Both the position numbers and the translations under genes were made by a program. The notes under the pieces were generated by a model. The model was not told where the DNA came from, did no database searches, and worked only from the letters and a program-made list of their open reading frames with translations. Shown one piece after another: positions 1 through 8,148 of a DNA stretch of 40,571 nucleotides (position 1 is the stretch's first letter; each line of letters begins with the position of its first letter). Source of the DNA: Gammaproteobacteria bacterium (GTDB lineage Bacteria; Pseudomonadota; Gammaproteobacteria; Steroidobacterales; Steroidobacteraceae); the NCBI GenBank assembly GCA_028293725.1, contig JAQGOE010000154.1, positions 1 to 40,571 on the forward strand, in the 5' to 3' direction.

Positions 1-14
1 GAACGAGGTACGAC

Positions 15-725
15 ATGACATCCACAGTTAAAGGCAAAGCCATTGCCATCACGGGCGCATTCGGCGCACTGGGTGCGGCCACCGCGCTCGTTGCGGCCGA
101 ACAGGGCGCCCGACTCGCCCTCATTGACCGCGCACCCCACGCTCCCGCCGGCCTGTTTGATGCTCACAGCGACGAGATACGCTTGCTCACCGGAGTCAAT
201 CTCACCGATGAGACGCAGGCCTCCGCGGCTGTTCGTGCCGCTCACGAGCAACTGCAGGGGCTCGACGTTCTGATCAACGTTGCCGGCGCGTTCCGCTGGC
301 AAACGGTCGCCGACGGCGATCCGGCGGTCTGGGACCAGATGTTTGCCGTCAATCTCAAAAGCGCCCTGTTCACCAGTCGCGCGGCGATTCCCTTTCTGCG
401 GCAGAGCCAGCAGGGGCGGATCATCAACATTGGCGCGAACGCGGCGCTCAAAGCGGGGGCCGGCATGGGTGCCTACACGGCCTCGAAGGCCGGGCTGCAC
501 CGTCTTACCGAGAGTCTTGCGGAAGAGTTGAAGGCAGCCGGTATCACCGTCAACGCGGTTCTCCCTTCGATCATCGACACCCCGGCCAATCGCGCCGACA
601 TGCCGAAAGCGGATTTCACGACCTGGGTGACGCCGCGGGCGCTCGCGGAAGTCATTCTGTTTCTGGCCAGCGACGCTGGCGCGCCCATTACAGGAGCGCT
701 CCTGCCGGTGACGGGCAGAGTTTGA
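15..725 (+). CDS. SDR family oxidoreductase
   Basis: Short-chain dehydrogenase/reductase of 236 aa, full length for the classical SDR family, predicted cytosolic and NAD(P)-dependent. The N-terminal Rossmann motif ITGAFGALG lies near residues 12-20, the NVAG motif near 88-91 and the catalytic YTASK at 154-158 (Tyr154, Lys158). The position normally held by the catalytic Ser, 13 residues before Tyr, is Ala141 in INIGANAALKAG, so the standard Ser-Tyr-Lys triad is incomplete. The ATG at 15 follows a GAGG ribosome site at normal spacing. The gene converges on the ABC permease gene with only 18 bp between the stops, so it is not part of the neighbouring minus-strand operon. Substrate unknown; family assignment is firm. 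Confidence 0.93.
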   Translation: MTSTVKGKAIAITGAFGALGAATALVAAEQGARLALIDRAPHAPAGLFDAHSDEIRLLTGVNLTDETQASAAVRAAHEQLQGLDVLINVAGAFRWQTVADGDPAVWDQMFAVNLKSALFTSRAAIPFLRQSQQGRIINIGANAALKAGAGMGAYTASKAGLHRLTESLAEELKAAGITVNAVLPSIIDTPANRADMPKADFTTWVTPRALAEVILFLASDAGAPITGALLPVTGRV

Positions 726-743
726 GAGTTCGGGCGGCTCCCC

Positions 744-1940
744 TTAAAGCCCCCGCAGGCCCAGGACAATCGGCAGGCGCGCGGCGCGTATAGCGGGCAA
801 CAGGCCCCCGATGAGCCCGATCGCCAGGGCCCACATCAGGCCGTTCGAAAGCAACTCACGAGAGACCTTGAAAGCGAACACCACCTGGCTCGAATTGGCG
901 CCGACCGTCGAGGCGGTGAAGCCGTCGAATAGCGCCCAGGTCAGTCCGGCCCCGACGGCGCCTCCCAAGGCCGCCAGCAACAGGGTTTCGAGCAGCACCG
1001 AGACGATCACCGGGCCGCCGTGAAATCCGATCGCGCGCAGGGTCGCGATCTCCCGCGACCTGTCGGCCACCGCGGCGTAGGTCGTGTTGAGAGCGCCGAA
1101 GATGGCTCCGAGCGCCATGATCGCGCCGATGGTGGTCCCCACGATGCCCACGATCTGCGCAATGCTCTCCGACTGGCGGCTGTAATACTCCCGCGTCGTC
1201 TGGACGCTGACCTTGAGCCGGGGATCACCCTCTATCCCCGCCTTGAATGCCTCAAACACATTGGCGTCGATCAAGCGCACGGTGAGCGAATTCACGGTGC
1301 TACCGCGGTGGTAACTCGAGCCGATGACTTTTGCATCACCCCAGATTTCGGAATTGTGCGCGTCCCCGGAATCGAACACGCCGACAATCGGCCACGCCTG
1401 TCCCTCGAACGACACGGTCGAGCCGACATTCAATCCGAGGAATTCGTCGCGGGTTCGGTTACCCACGATCAACTCACGCAATCCCGGCGTGAATTTGCGG
1501 CCTTCCACGATTTTGACAGGATGTGTCAGGGACCAGGCCGACTCCCCTACTCCGCGCATGGCGATACTCGCGTCCAGCCCGCCGTTACGGGTGGGGAGGG
1601 AGGCGACCAGAAGTTGTTCCGCGGAGATCACGGGCCGTCCCTCGGCATCTCGCAGGACCTGTGGCACCTGGGAAATTACCGCGACCGTGTCGAGATCGAG
1701 CGTCGAAGTCGCTTCGGATTCGGCGCCGGCATGCAAGATCATGACGGCGTCGTCGGAGCCGGTCTGCTTCAGCACGTGCTCGAATCCCGCGCCCATCGCC
1801 AGCAGCGCCACCAACACGCCCACTACCCCGGCGATGCCGATCACGACGACCGCCGAAGAGCCCAATCTCTGCGGTAGCGTGCCGATGCCGATGCGCGTCA
1901 CCGACCACGTCTCACGTAATAACAACACCAACCAGGACAT
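744..1940 (-). CDS. ABC transporter permease (FtsX/MacB type), second subunit
   Basis: Inner-membrane permease of 398 aa in the FtsX/MacB family. One N-terminal membrane helix (VVVIGIAGVVGVLVALL) is followed by a periplasmic MacB-like domain of about 230 residues and three C-terminal helices, with the typical REIATLRAIGF coupling segment before the second helix group. The ATG at 1940 is preferred to the GTG at 1949 because AGGTGA sits 6 bases upstream of it; the GTG directly abuts the upstream stop codon. It is the last gene of the minus-strand operon and should pair with the permease at 1950-3119 and the ATPase at 11905-12573. Such mechanotransmission-type exporters move lipoproteins, peptides or small hydrophobic products. 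The exported substrate is inferred to be the product of the adjacent NRPS-like genes. Confidence 0.9.
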   Translation of the reverse strand: MSWLVLLLRETWSVTRIGIGTLPQRLGSSAVVVIGIAGVVGVLVALLAMGAGFEHVLKQTGSDDAVMILHAGAESEATSTLDLDTVAVISQVPQVLRDAEGRPVISAEQLLVASLPTRNGGLDASIAMRGVGESAWSLTHPVKIVEGRKFTPGLRELIVGNRTRDEFLGLNVGSTVSFEGQAWPIVGVFDSGDAHNSEIWGDAKVIGSSYHRGSTVNSLTVRLIDANVFEAFKAGIEGDPRLKVSVQTTREYYSRQSESIAQIVGIVGTTIGAIMALGAIFGALNTTYAAVADRSREIATLRAIGFHGGPVIVSVLLETLLLAALGGAVGAGLTWALFDGFTASTVGANSSQVVFAFKVSRELLSNGLMWALAIGLIGGLLPAIRAARLPIVLGLRGL

Positions 1941-1949
1941 GACGTTCAC

Positions 1950-3119
1950 CTAATGACGCGAGAGTGCATCGGCAATCCGCAGCTGCGTCCCGTGAAATGC
2001 CGGCAGAGCACCGACGATGAGGCCGATGATCACCGCGAGTGACAGGCCCCTCACCCACACACCCGCCTGTACGGGGAGGATCGGGATCGGGAGGGTGAAC
2101 TCCAGGGACGAGCTCACGGTACCGACGGCCAGCGTCGCGATAACCAGGCCGAGTGCGGCGCCCAGCAACAACAGTAGTACGGATTCACTCAAGACCAGGC
2201 GTACGAGAATGCGGCCTGTGAACCCGATCGTCTTGAGTGCCGCGAACTCGTGGATGCGCTCCCGGATAGCGCGTGACATCGCATGGCCCACGAGAAAAAT
2301 CAAAGTAAAGAACACCGCTCCCATGATCCAGGTGACAATGGGCCCCAGGTTGGCATACTGCCCGATCGCCTCGATGCTGAGGGCGTTGTCGCTTTGAGTG
2401 CGCGTCTCATGATCGGAATTCGCCGACAGGGCATCGACCGAAATGGCGACCCGGTACGCGTCAGCGCGGCTCGCGGCCTTCAAGATGTAATAACTCACGG
2501 TGCCCTGCCCCGACAACCGCGATTCGTTGAAGTAATCCCAGTTGATGTACAGCGAGTTGTTGAACACGCGCATGCTGCGATCGGAGAACCGATAGATGCC
2601 GACCAGGTCGAGTGTCAGGATGTTGGAGCCATCTTTCAGCAAGGTCGTGGTCTGCAGCGGAATCCGGTCACCGATCTTCCAGTGAAACTTCTTTGCGAGG
2701 GTCTCTCCGGCAACCGCCCCGGTACGGGTGCGGCGTAACGCTTCACGCTCGGCCGGTGCGATGTCCACATCCGGGTAGAAATCGAAATAATCATCACCCT
2801 GGTGGGCTTCGACGGAAATGGGGTTCTTCGGGCTTTGATAGGTCCCTTCCAGAAACGACCCGTAACTGACCCGCGTCACACCCGGCACTTCCCGGATCTG
2901 CGGCAGCAGGCTCAGCGGCAACGGGTTGCCCATGTTCATTTTCGACATCACGAACAACCGATCGTAGCCGGTGGCGTTTTGTCCGAAGGTCGAGAACGTG
3001 TTCCGCACCGTGTCCAGAAGCCCGAACAACACAAAGGCCACCACGACAGATAACAGGGCAAGCGCCGTTCTTGCCTTGCGCCGTCGCAGCGCCGCCCAGA
3101 TCAAGTCCAGATACTTCAT
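1950..3119 (-). CDS. ABC transporter permease (FtsX/MacB type), first subunit
   Basis: 389 aa inner-membrane permease with the same architecture as the downstream protein: N-terminal helix after RRRKARTALALLS, a large periplasmic domain, then three helices (TWIMGAVFFTLIFLV, LVLSESVLLLLLGAALGLV, GLSLAVIIGLIVGALP). The segment IHEFAALKTIGF is the FtsX-family cytoplasmic coupling region. The ATG at 3119 lies 18 bp after the stop of the KASIII-like gene, and its own stop is 9 bp before the preferred ATG of the next permease. The two permeases are not close duplicates, suggesting a heterodimer. An ATP-binding subunit is absent here but present at the 5' end of the same gene run. Confidence 0.9.
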   Translation of the reverse strand: MKYLDLIWAALRRRKARTALALLSVVVAFVLFGLLDTVRNTFSTFGQNATGYDRLFVMSKMNMGNPLPLSLLPQIREVPGVTRVSYGSFLEGTYQSPKNPISVEAHQGDDYFDFYPDVDIAPAEREALRRTRTGAVAGETLAKKFHWKIGDRIPLQTTTLLKDGSNILTLDLVGIYRFSDRSMRVFNNSLYINWDYFNESRLSGQGTVSYYILKAASRADAYRVAISVDALSANSDHETRTQSDNALSIEAIGQYANLGPIVTWIMGAVFFTLIFLVGHAMSRAIRERIHEFAALKTIGFTGRILVRLVLSESVLLLLLGAALGLVIATLAVGTVSSSLEFTLPIPILPVQAGVWVRGLSLAVIIGLIVGALPAFHGTQLRIADALSRH

Positions 3120-3137
3120 CGCACGACTTACTAAGGA

Positions 3138-3980
3138 CTACGGATATGTTGGTGTGGCGAGTTCCCTGAGAAGGATAACGCCGGCGGACCAGGGTGACCA
3201 CCCGATCAGGCAAAAAACACGGTCGCGCCGCGGTCCCGTGTTACGCAGAAAGTGACTCAGGGCAATCAGGTTGTCACAAGCCAACACGTGACCGAATTCT
3301 TGCATCGCACTAGCGTAGACCCGCTCATAAGGGACGTCGGCGGCCTCCGCCATGAGCTCGAGATAGATCCGACTGCCGTGCGTGCCGAAGACAGCGGTGA
3401 TGTCGGTTGGCGCTACGGCGGCGCAGTCGTAAGACGTCCTGAGGAGGTTCCGGAGTCGCTGAAAGTCCTGGAGCAGCTGCGCCCCGGTAGGTTGCCCGGC
3501 TTGCGGGTGACGGCTCCGCACCCAACTCTGCACCGCAATCAACTCGAAGCCAGCGCGTTTCCTGCTGACGATACAGGCTGCGGCCCCATCGCCAAAGACG
3601 GTTCCAAGCTCCGGGCTGTAGCGGCTCGCGCCGGCCGGTACATGACCCGTCAGCACGAGCAGGACGTGCTCCGCGCCACCGTTGGCGATCCGCTCGGCGG
3701 CAACCTCTACTCCGGCGGAAAAGGCCGAACAGTCCTGCGCTCGTAGATCCACCTGCGCAACGTTCTCCTGCGCGATTCCGGCCATGGAGAGTGTCCGGGC
3801 GATTGCCTCGGAGCTGAGGGCCGCGAGCGGCCGCTCCGCCGCGCAAAAGCTCGTTATCCCCCTGCCGATACAGTCCTCATACGCGTCGGCTGACAAAACA
3901 CCGTCCTGCCACAGCGATTCGATGGGCCGGGGAGATCCGACACTGAACGCGAAGCTGTGCAGGAAGATCGGACTATGCAA
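3138..3980 (-). CDS. KASIII-like 3-oxoacyl-ACP synthase family enzyme
   Basis: About 280 aa, thiolase-fold protein resembling ketoacyl-ACP synthase III. From a TTG start at 3980 the catalytic-type Cys is C84 (QDCSAF), the FGDG glycine loop is at 129-132, and a His is at 201 in GTHGSRIY, the place of the KASIII HQAN motif. Where KASIII has GNT with the catalytic Asn, this protein reads FGHVLACDN, so Asn appears replaced by His231. That suggests acyl transfer or ester/amide formation rather than standard decarboxylative condensation (inference). The frame is open further upstream, but that extension lies inside the condensation gene and has no KAS similarity. The TTG overlaps the upstream stop by 8 bp, consistent with translational coupling. 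It presumably uses acyl groups on the carrier domains of this operon. Confidence 0.8.
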   Translation of the reverse strand: MHSPIFLHSFAFSVGSPRPIESLWQDGVLSADAYEDCIGRGITSFCAAERPLAALSSEAIARTLSMAGIAQENVAQVDLRAQDCSAFSAGVEVAAERIANGGAEHVLLVLTGHVPAGASRYSPELGTVFGDGAAACIVSRKRAGFELIAVQSWVRSRHPQAGQPTGAQLLQDFQRLRNLLRTSYDCAAVAPTDITAVFGTHGSRIYLELMAEAADVPYERVYASAMQEFGHVLACDNLIALSHFLRNTGPRRDRVFCLIGWSPWSAGVILLRELATPTYP

Positions 3981-5283
3981 CCGCGCTCTCCAGCAGCAAC
4001 CGCAGGTTTTCCGCAAAGACTGCGATGCTGCCCGGTGACAGTGATCCGGCGCTGTAGAGCAGACTCGCTTCCACGGCACTCCCTTGGGTAACCTGGAGTC
4101 CGAGGGCGGGCACATCGGACAGGGGGCTGTGCTCCGAGCGGCCGGAAGTATTGAGATAGCGGGGCAGGAATCTGAACGGGAAGGGAGTCACCTCCAGCTC
4201 GCCCTGGAGTCGGTTCAGGATCACCGGGGACGGCGCCCCGGCGAGTTCGCCAGAAGACATCGACAGCCAGTTGAAGCTGGTGCTGAACAGCTTCATGCCA
4301 TCCCTTGCCGGCAGCTCCGCCAGCAGACCCGTGACCACTCGACCATGATCCTCCCCCGCGCAGGCGAGACAGAACTCTCGGTTGACCCTGTCCCTGAGGT
4401 CGCCGAAGTCCCGCGCCCCCTCGATCTGCATGCGCAGTAACAGCACGTACGAAAAGAAGCCGATCAGTCCGAGCGTGTCCGGGTCATCGCGGCCGGAAAA
4501 GACAATCGGAACAATGAAATCGCTTTGCTTCGACCAACGCGACAAGGTGGCGATGAATGCAGTTAGCACCAGCATGGCCGGCATCGTCTTCCAGCGTCGG
4601 GCCGCGGCGTCTATCGCGGCGGTCAATGCTCCTTCGAACTCGATCTGGAAGTTGCCCACCGACGTGGTGGCATCAACAGCCACCGAACGCTCGGCGGGAA
4701 GCCGCAGCGGCTCCGCGTTTGCCAGGCGCTCGGTCCAATACCGACCGTGACTTTCGAGCCAACTCGCGCGCGCTTGCATCTGCCGCAGGGCGTAGTCTGA
4801 ATATTGGATGTGCAACACCGGCAACGCCGGCGCTCGTGAGCTATACCAGTGCCACAGTTCGTTTGACAGAAAGCTGACCGAATAAGCGTCCATGATCAGG
4901 TGGTGCGCGCAGACCAACAGGATGTGCTCCCGGCGGGACAGGCGCAGGAGCCGGGCCCTGAACAGCTTGCCGCCCACGAGATCGAACGGGCAGTTCAAAT
5001 ACCCCTCGACCTCGCTCGTGAGATCGTGTGGGCGCGGTAGGACTTCGAGGCGAAACCGGCCCGGAACGTCCACGATCTGTCGCGGCTCTCCTTGGGCGAC
5101 CGCGATTCGGGTCCGCAGAGCCCCGTGGCGCCGTATCACCGCCTCGAAACTTTCACGGAGGCGCTCTATGTTGAGGGCGCCCGTGATGAACAGGGCAAAC
5201 GGGAAGTTGAGATTGAGATCGCTCAGCCTGTGGGAGTTGTCCCAATGAAACCGCTGCTGAAAACTTAACGGGACTGATTGCAC
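3973..5283 (-). CDS. Stand-alone NRPS condensation domain protein
   Basis: 436 aa, the size of a single condensation domain with no fused partner. The core motif HHLIMDA lies at about 127-133 (H128, D132), matching HHxxxDG except that the final Gly is Ala. Other C-domain features are the SFQQRFHW start (C1-like), RRHGALRTRI near 51-60 and YSDYALRQ near 160. C domains join an acyl or aminoacyl donor on one carrier to an acceptor on another or to a free amine or alcohol. The GTG start at 5283 has GGAG 9 bases upstream and overlaps the end of the A-T gene by 19 bp. With the separate A-T protein and free carrier, it forms a dissociated one-module line. Whether it makes an amide or an ester cannot be read from the sequence. 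Confidence 0.88.
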   Translation of the reverse strand: MQSVPLSFQQRFHWDNSHRLSDLNLNFPFALFITGALNIERLRESFEAVIRRHGALRTRIAVAQGEPRQIVDVPGRFRLEVLPRPHDLTSEVEGYLNCPFDLVGGKLFRARLLRLSRREHILLVCAHHLIMDAYSVSFLSNELWHWYSSRAPALPVLHIQYSDYALRQMQARASWLESHGRYWTERLANAEPLRLPAERSVAVDATTSVGNFQIEFEGALTAAIDAAARRWKTMPAMLVLTAFIATLSRWSKQSDFIVPIVFSGRDDPDTLGLIGFFSYVLLLRMQIEGARDFGDLRDRVNREFCLACAGEDHGRVVTGLLAELPARDGMKLFSTSFNWLSMSSGELAGAPSPVILNRLQGELEVTPFPFRFLPRYLNTSGRSEHSPLSDVPALGLQVTQGSAVEASLLYSAGSLSPGSIAVFAENLRLLLESAVA

Positions 5284-7088
5284 GATGCCGGCTCCAGGAT
5301 GTCGGCGAGTTGTGCAGGAGTAGGATGCTGCAGCAGCGTCCCCAACGTCACAGTGTCGTTGAGTTGCTGGCGGAGCCGGATGAGCATCCGCACAGCCTTG
5401 AGCGAATTTCCACCCAGATCGAAGAAATTGTCATGTCGGCCCACACGACGCAATCCCAGCACGTCTGCCCACAGGATGGCGATCGCCGCCTCCTTAGGCG
5501 TGTACCGTGGGTCGAACGCGTGCACTTCGTACGCAGACTCGTCCGGAGCGGGAAGCCTGTTGCGATCGATCTTGCCGTTTGGGTTGAGCGGAAGCGCATC
5601 GAGTCGCACGCACGCGGCGGGGACCATGTAGTGGGGCAAGCTTCGCTTCATGTGGGCGCGCAGATCGGGTGTGCTGAGTGTGCTGTTCGCACGGCCGACC
5701 ACATAGGCGACCAGGCCGGTTTCGCCCGATGGATCGACTCGCGCCGTGACGACGGCATGAGCGACGTTCGGGTGGGTTAGAAGGACTTCCTCGATCTCGC
5801 CGGGCTCGACTCTGTAGCCTCGAATCTTGACCTGGAAGTCTGTGCGGCCCAGGAACTCGATGGCGCCGCCCGGACACCAACGCACCCTGTCACCCGACTT
5901 GTACAACCGACTGCCCGCGGGGCCGAAGGGATTGGCTACGAATCGTTCGGCTGTCAGGTCGGCGCGATTCAGATAGCCGTCGGCGACGCCCGCACCGCCA
6001 AGATGGGCTTCCCCGGGGACGCCCACTGGCTGGAGGCTCATCTCTTCACCAAGGACGTAGATCGTGGCGTTGGCCACCGGCCGCCCAGCAAGGGGAAACA
6101 CCGGCCACTGCACCTCGCTCGCCGCCAGCTTTGCCACCGTCACTACGTGACTTTCATTGGAGCCATAGTGATTGTGAATCTCCAGTTCAGGAAGCCTGCG
6201 ATGCAACTCGTGCAGTGCTGGCGTGATTTCGAGGCGCTCACCGGAGACCACGAGGTTCCTGAGACTCGCAGGCGGGTCGCTGCCCACTATGCTTTCCGCC
6301 AGGAGACGCAACATGCTCGGAGGCAGGAATAAAGTGTCAATCGCATGCTTCTCGATGACGCTCCAGAGGCAGGAGGGCTGCTTCCGCTCTTCGTCCGCGA
6401 TCAGATAAATCGTGCCGCCCGCAAGCCATGTGAAGAAGGTCTCATGAAACGAGACGTCGAAGTTGATCGAGGCGAACTGAAGCGTTTTGGGCTGTGCCGG
6501 CGTGGGCATCAACTCCCGATGCGCCTGGATGATATTCATCAAAGGTCGATGACTCACCATCACACCCTTCGGACGGCCCGTCGAGCCCGAGGTGTACACG
6601 ACGTAGATGACACTCCCCGGCATTGTCGCGACGGCAGTCGTGGGAGCGGGCTCCAGCCAATCCGGTTTTTCCAGATCGACCGCCCGTGCACCGGACCCTG
6701 GCGCCGGCCGCTCCACCCGGTAAGTGAGGATGAAGTCGCAACGCGCGTCGGCCAGAACGAATTCAACCCACTCGGCGGGATAACTCAGATCCAGTGGCAG
6801 ACAGATACCGCCGCACTTGAAGATGGCCAGCATGCCGACCAGCATTTCGAATGAGCGCTCGGCGCACAGTCCTATCCTGACACCCGCTCGCGCGCCGCGC
6901 TGTTGCAAGTACGCAGCCAGACGCCCAGAGCGCTCTTCCAACTCCGAGTAGGTCATCATACGGTTGCCGAACACGGCGGCGGGTCTGGAGGGTGTCAGAG
7001 CGGCTTGTGTTGCAAAGGCGCGGTGCACGCAGGCATCGCCAGCGAAAATGCGTTCGGGCCCCCTACTCCACGTGTTTTCCCATGACAT
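5265..7088 (-). CDS. NRPS adenylation-carrier (A-T) protein, proline-like code
   Basis: About 607 aa. It activates an amino acid as adenylate and loads it on its own carrier domain. Motifs from the ATG at 7088: A3 YTSGSTGRPKG near 165-175, A5 NHYGSNESHVV near 306-316, A7 YKSGDRVRW near 396, A8 GRTDFQVKIRGYR near 414, A10 NPNGKIDR near 502-509, and carrier LGGNSL with the pantetheine Ser near 562. Hand alignment to GrsA gives pocket residues D-V-H-F-V-S-H-V-V-K, close to the known proline code D-V-Q-F/L-I-A-H-V-V-K. The ATG at 7088 has GGAG 7 bases upstream; a longer frame to 7151 exists inside the upstream gene. It overlaps the neighbouring gene by 26 bp. No proline dehydrogenase is nearby, so a pyrrole route is not supported. 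Confidence 0.93.
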   Translation of the reverse strand: MSWENTWSRGPERIFAGDACVHRAFATQAALTPSRPAAVFGNRMMTYSELEERSGRLAAYLQQRGARAGVRIGLCAERSFEMLVGMLAIFKCGGICLPLDLSYPAEWVEFVLADARCDFILTYRVERPAPGSGARAVDLEKPDWLEPAPTTAVATMPGSVIYVVYTSGSTGRPKGVMVSHRPLMNIIQAHRELMPTPAQPKTLQFASINFDVSFHETFFTWLAGGTIYLIADEERKQPSCLWSVIEKHAIDTLFLPPSMLRLLAESIVGSDPPASLRNLVVSGERLEITPALHELHRRLPELEIHNHYGSNESHVVTVAKLAASEVQWPVFPLAGRPVANATIYVLGEEMSLQPVGVPGEAHLGGAGVADGYLNRADLTAERFVANPFGPAGSRLYKSGDRVRWCPGGAIEFLGRTDFQVKIRGYRVEPGEIEEVLLTHPNVAHAVVTARVDPSGETGLVAYVVGRANSTLSTPDLRAHMKRSLPHYMVPAACVRLDALPLNPNGKIDRNRLPAPDESAYEVHAFDPRYTPKEAAIAILWADVLGLRRVGRHDNFFDLGGNSLKAVRMLIRLRQQLNDTVTLGTLLQHPTPAQLADILEPASCNQSR

Positions 7089-8148
7089 CCCTGAGCTCCA
7101 TGAAAGCGCGTGCCGCACTCTCGACGTCCTTGAAATCGAAGCCACCCGCAAGCTCCGGCGCCACGGAGCGAATCAACGCCTCCGCCCGGGCGGAAAAGCG
7201 CACGTGCGTACCCTGCTCCACGAACGCCCCGTCACGTTCGCACCGTTCCGTGTTCCAGCGCCGAGCCTCGTCCAACGTTACGTTGCGCGGCAGATCATAG
7301 CGGAGCCGCCCGGCTTCGACCCGGACGGGATAGCCGCCGAGCTCGCCCCAGGGGCCGGGTACATGGCCGCTCCAATCGCAATTCGCGGCCAGTGCATACA
7401 TCAGGGCGGCGCTCGTTCCGGCGCCGAAGGCGTTCACAGTAGCGTCCGAAGACAAGGGGGGAGCGCGACAGATGCGCTCCACCTCGACGGCTCGTCCGTT
7501 CTGCCACACAAGGGGAAAGTCAGAACGCTGTTCTGGTGGAAGTGAAAGCTGGCTCACGTCCCAATGGCCGGCCAGGAGCCTGAGATCGCAATCTTCGGCG
7601 ACGGCAAGGTGTTGTCGCAACAACTCCGCCACGAGAGCGATGTTGCCGATCCCGCAGCGGATATCCACGCCCATTCGCCGCGCCCCCGCGTTCACGGCAT
7701 CGGGATAACAGGCATTCACCACAACGGCATCGCTGTCCGCGCTCTTCAAAGCACGACCGAGTGCCGGCAGTAGCGCGGCCTGAAGTGCGACGGTCACGCC
7801 GTAACCGCCTCCGCGGACGAGTTGCGACCAGGCATCGGCCGTCCCTAACGACCACGGAGACTGCAGCGAGGCCGTGTTCAGAATCGCGGTCGGCGCGGCC
7901 GCCACAATCGTCGCGGCCATCTGATCGATGTTGCTCCAGTCGAGCTCACTGGACAACACGGTCAAGCGAGTCCCGCCGGAGAAGCTTCGTGCCCTCACCA
8001 GTTGCGCGAGCCAACGCGCCCTGTCAGGACTTCTCGCCGCGATGACGAGGGTGAGCGCGGCGTCGTGTCGCGAGACTATCAAGGGAATGGCCAGGGCGAT
8101 CTCGCGCGCCAGCGCACCACAACCCAACATCAGGAGACGTCCGCTCAA
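7063..8148 (-). CDS. Saccharopine dehydrogenase-like NAD(P)-binding protein
   Basis: 361 aa with an N-terminal Rossmann start (LLMLGCGALAREIA) followed by an arginine-containing cofactor loop (VIAARSPDRARWLAQL) and a segment ILNTASLQSP like the inner strand of saccharopine-dehydrogenase-type folds. The C-terminal part is a mixed domain without motifs I recognise. Likely a reductase or dehydrogenase acting on an imine, keto or carrier-linked intermediate; the substrate is unknown. The TTG start at 8148 is supported by a strong GGAGGA site and a TTGA 4-bp overlap with the transketolase C-terminal gene; an in-frame ATG at 8130 would cut the Rossmann strand. Its tight coupling on both sides argues that it acts in the same pathway as the NRPS and transketolase proteins. 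Confidence 0.68.
   Translation of the reverse strand: MSGRLLMLGCGALAREIALAIPLIVSRHDAALTLVIAARSPDRARWLAQLVRARSFSGGTRLTVLSSELDWSNIDQMAATIVAAAPTAILNTASLQSPWSLGTADAWSQLVRGGGYGVTVALQAALLPALGRALKSADSDAVVVNACYPDAVNAGARRMGVDIRCGIGNIALVAELLRQHLAVAEDCDLRLLAGHWDVSQLSLPPEQRSDFPLVWQNGRAVEVERICRAPPLSSDATVNAFGAGTSAALMYALAANCDWSGHVPGPWGELGGYPVRVEAGRLRYDLPRNVTLDEARRWNTERCERDGAFVEQGTHVRFSARAEALIRSVAPELAGGFDFKDVESAARAFMELRDVMGKHVE

Noticed and set aside
726..743. Terminator between the converging SDR and permease genes
   Set aside because: No convincing stem or U-tract in the 18 bp available.
5265..7088. Pyrrole-forming proline pathway
   Set aside because: The code is proline-like, but no acyl-CoA-dehydrogenase-type prolyl oxidase is encoded in the window.
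6964..7545. Plus-strand open frame over the A-T/oxidoreductase junction
   Set aside because: Antisense to two overlapping genes with recognised motifs.
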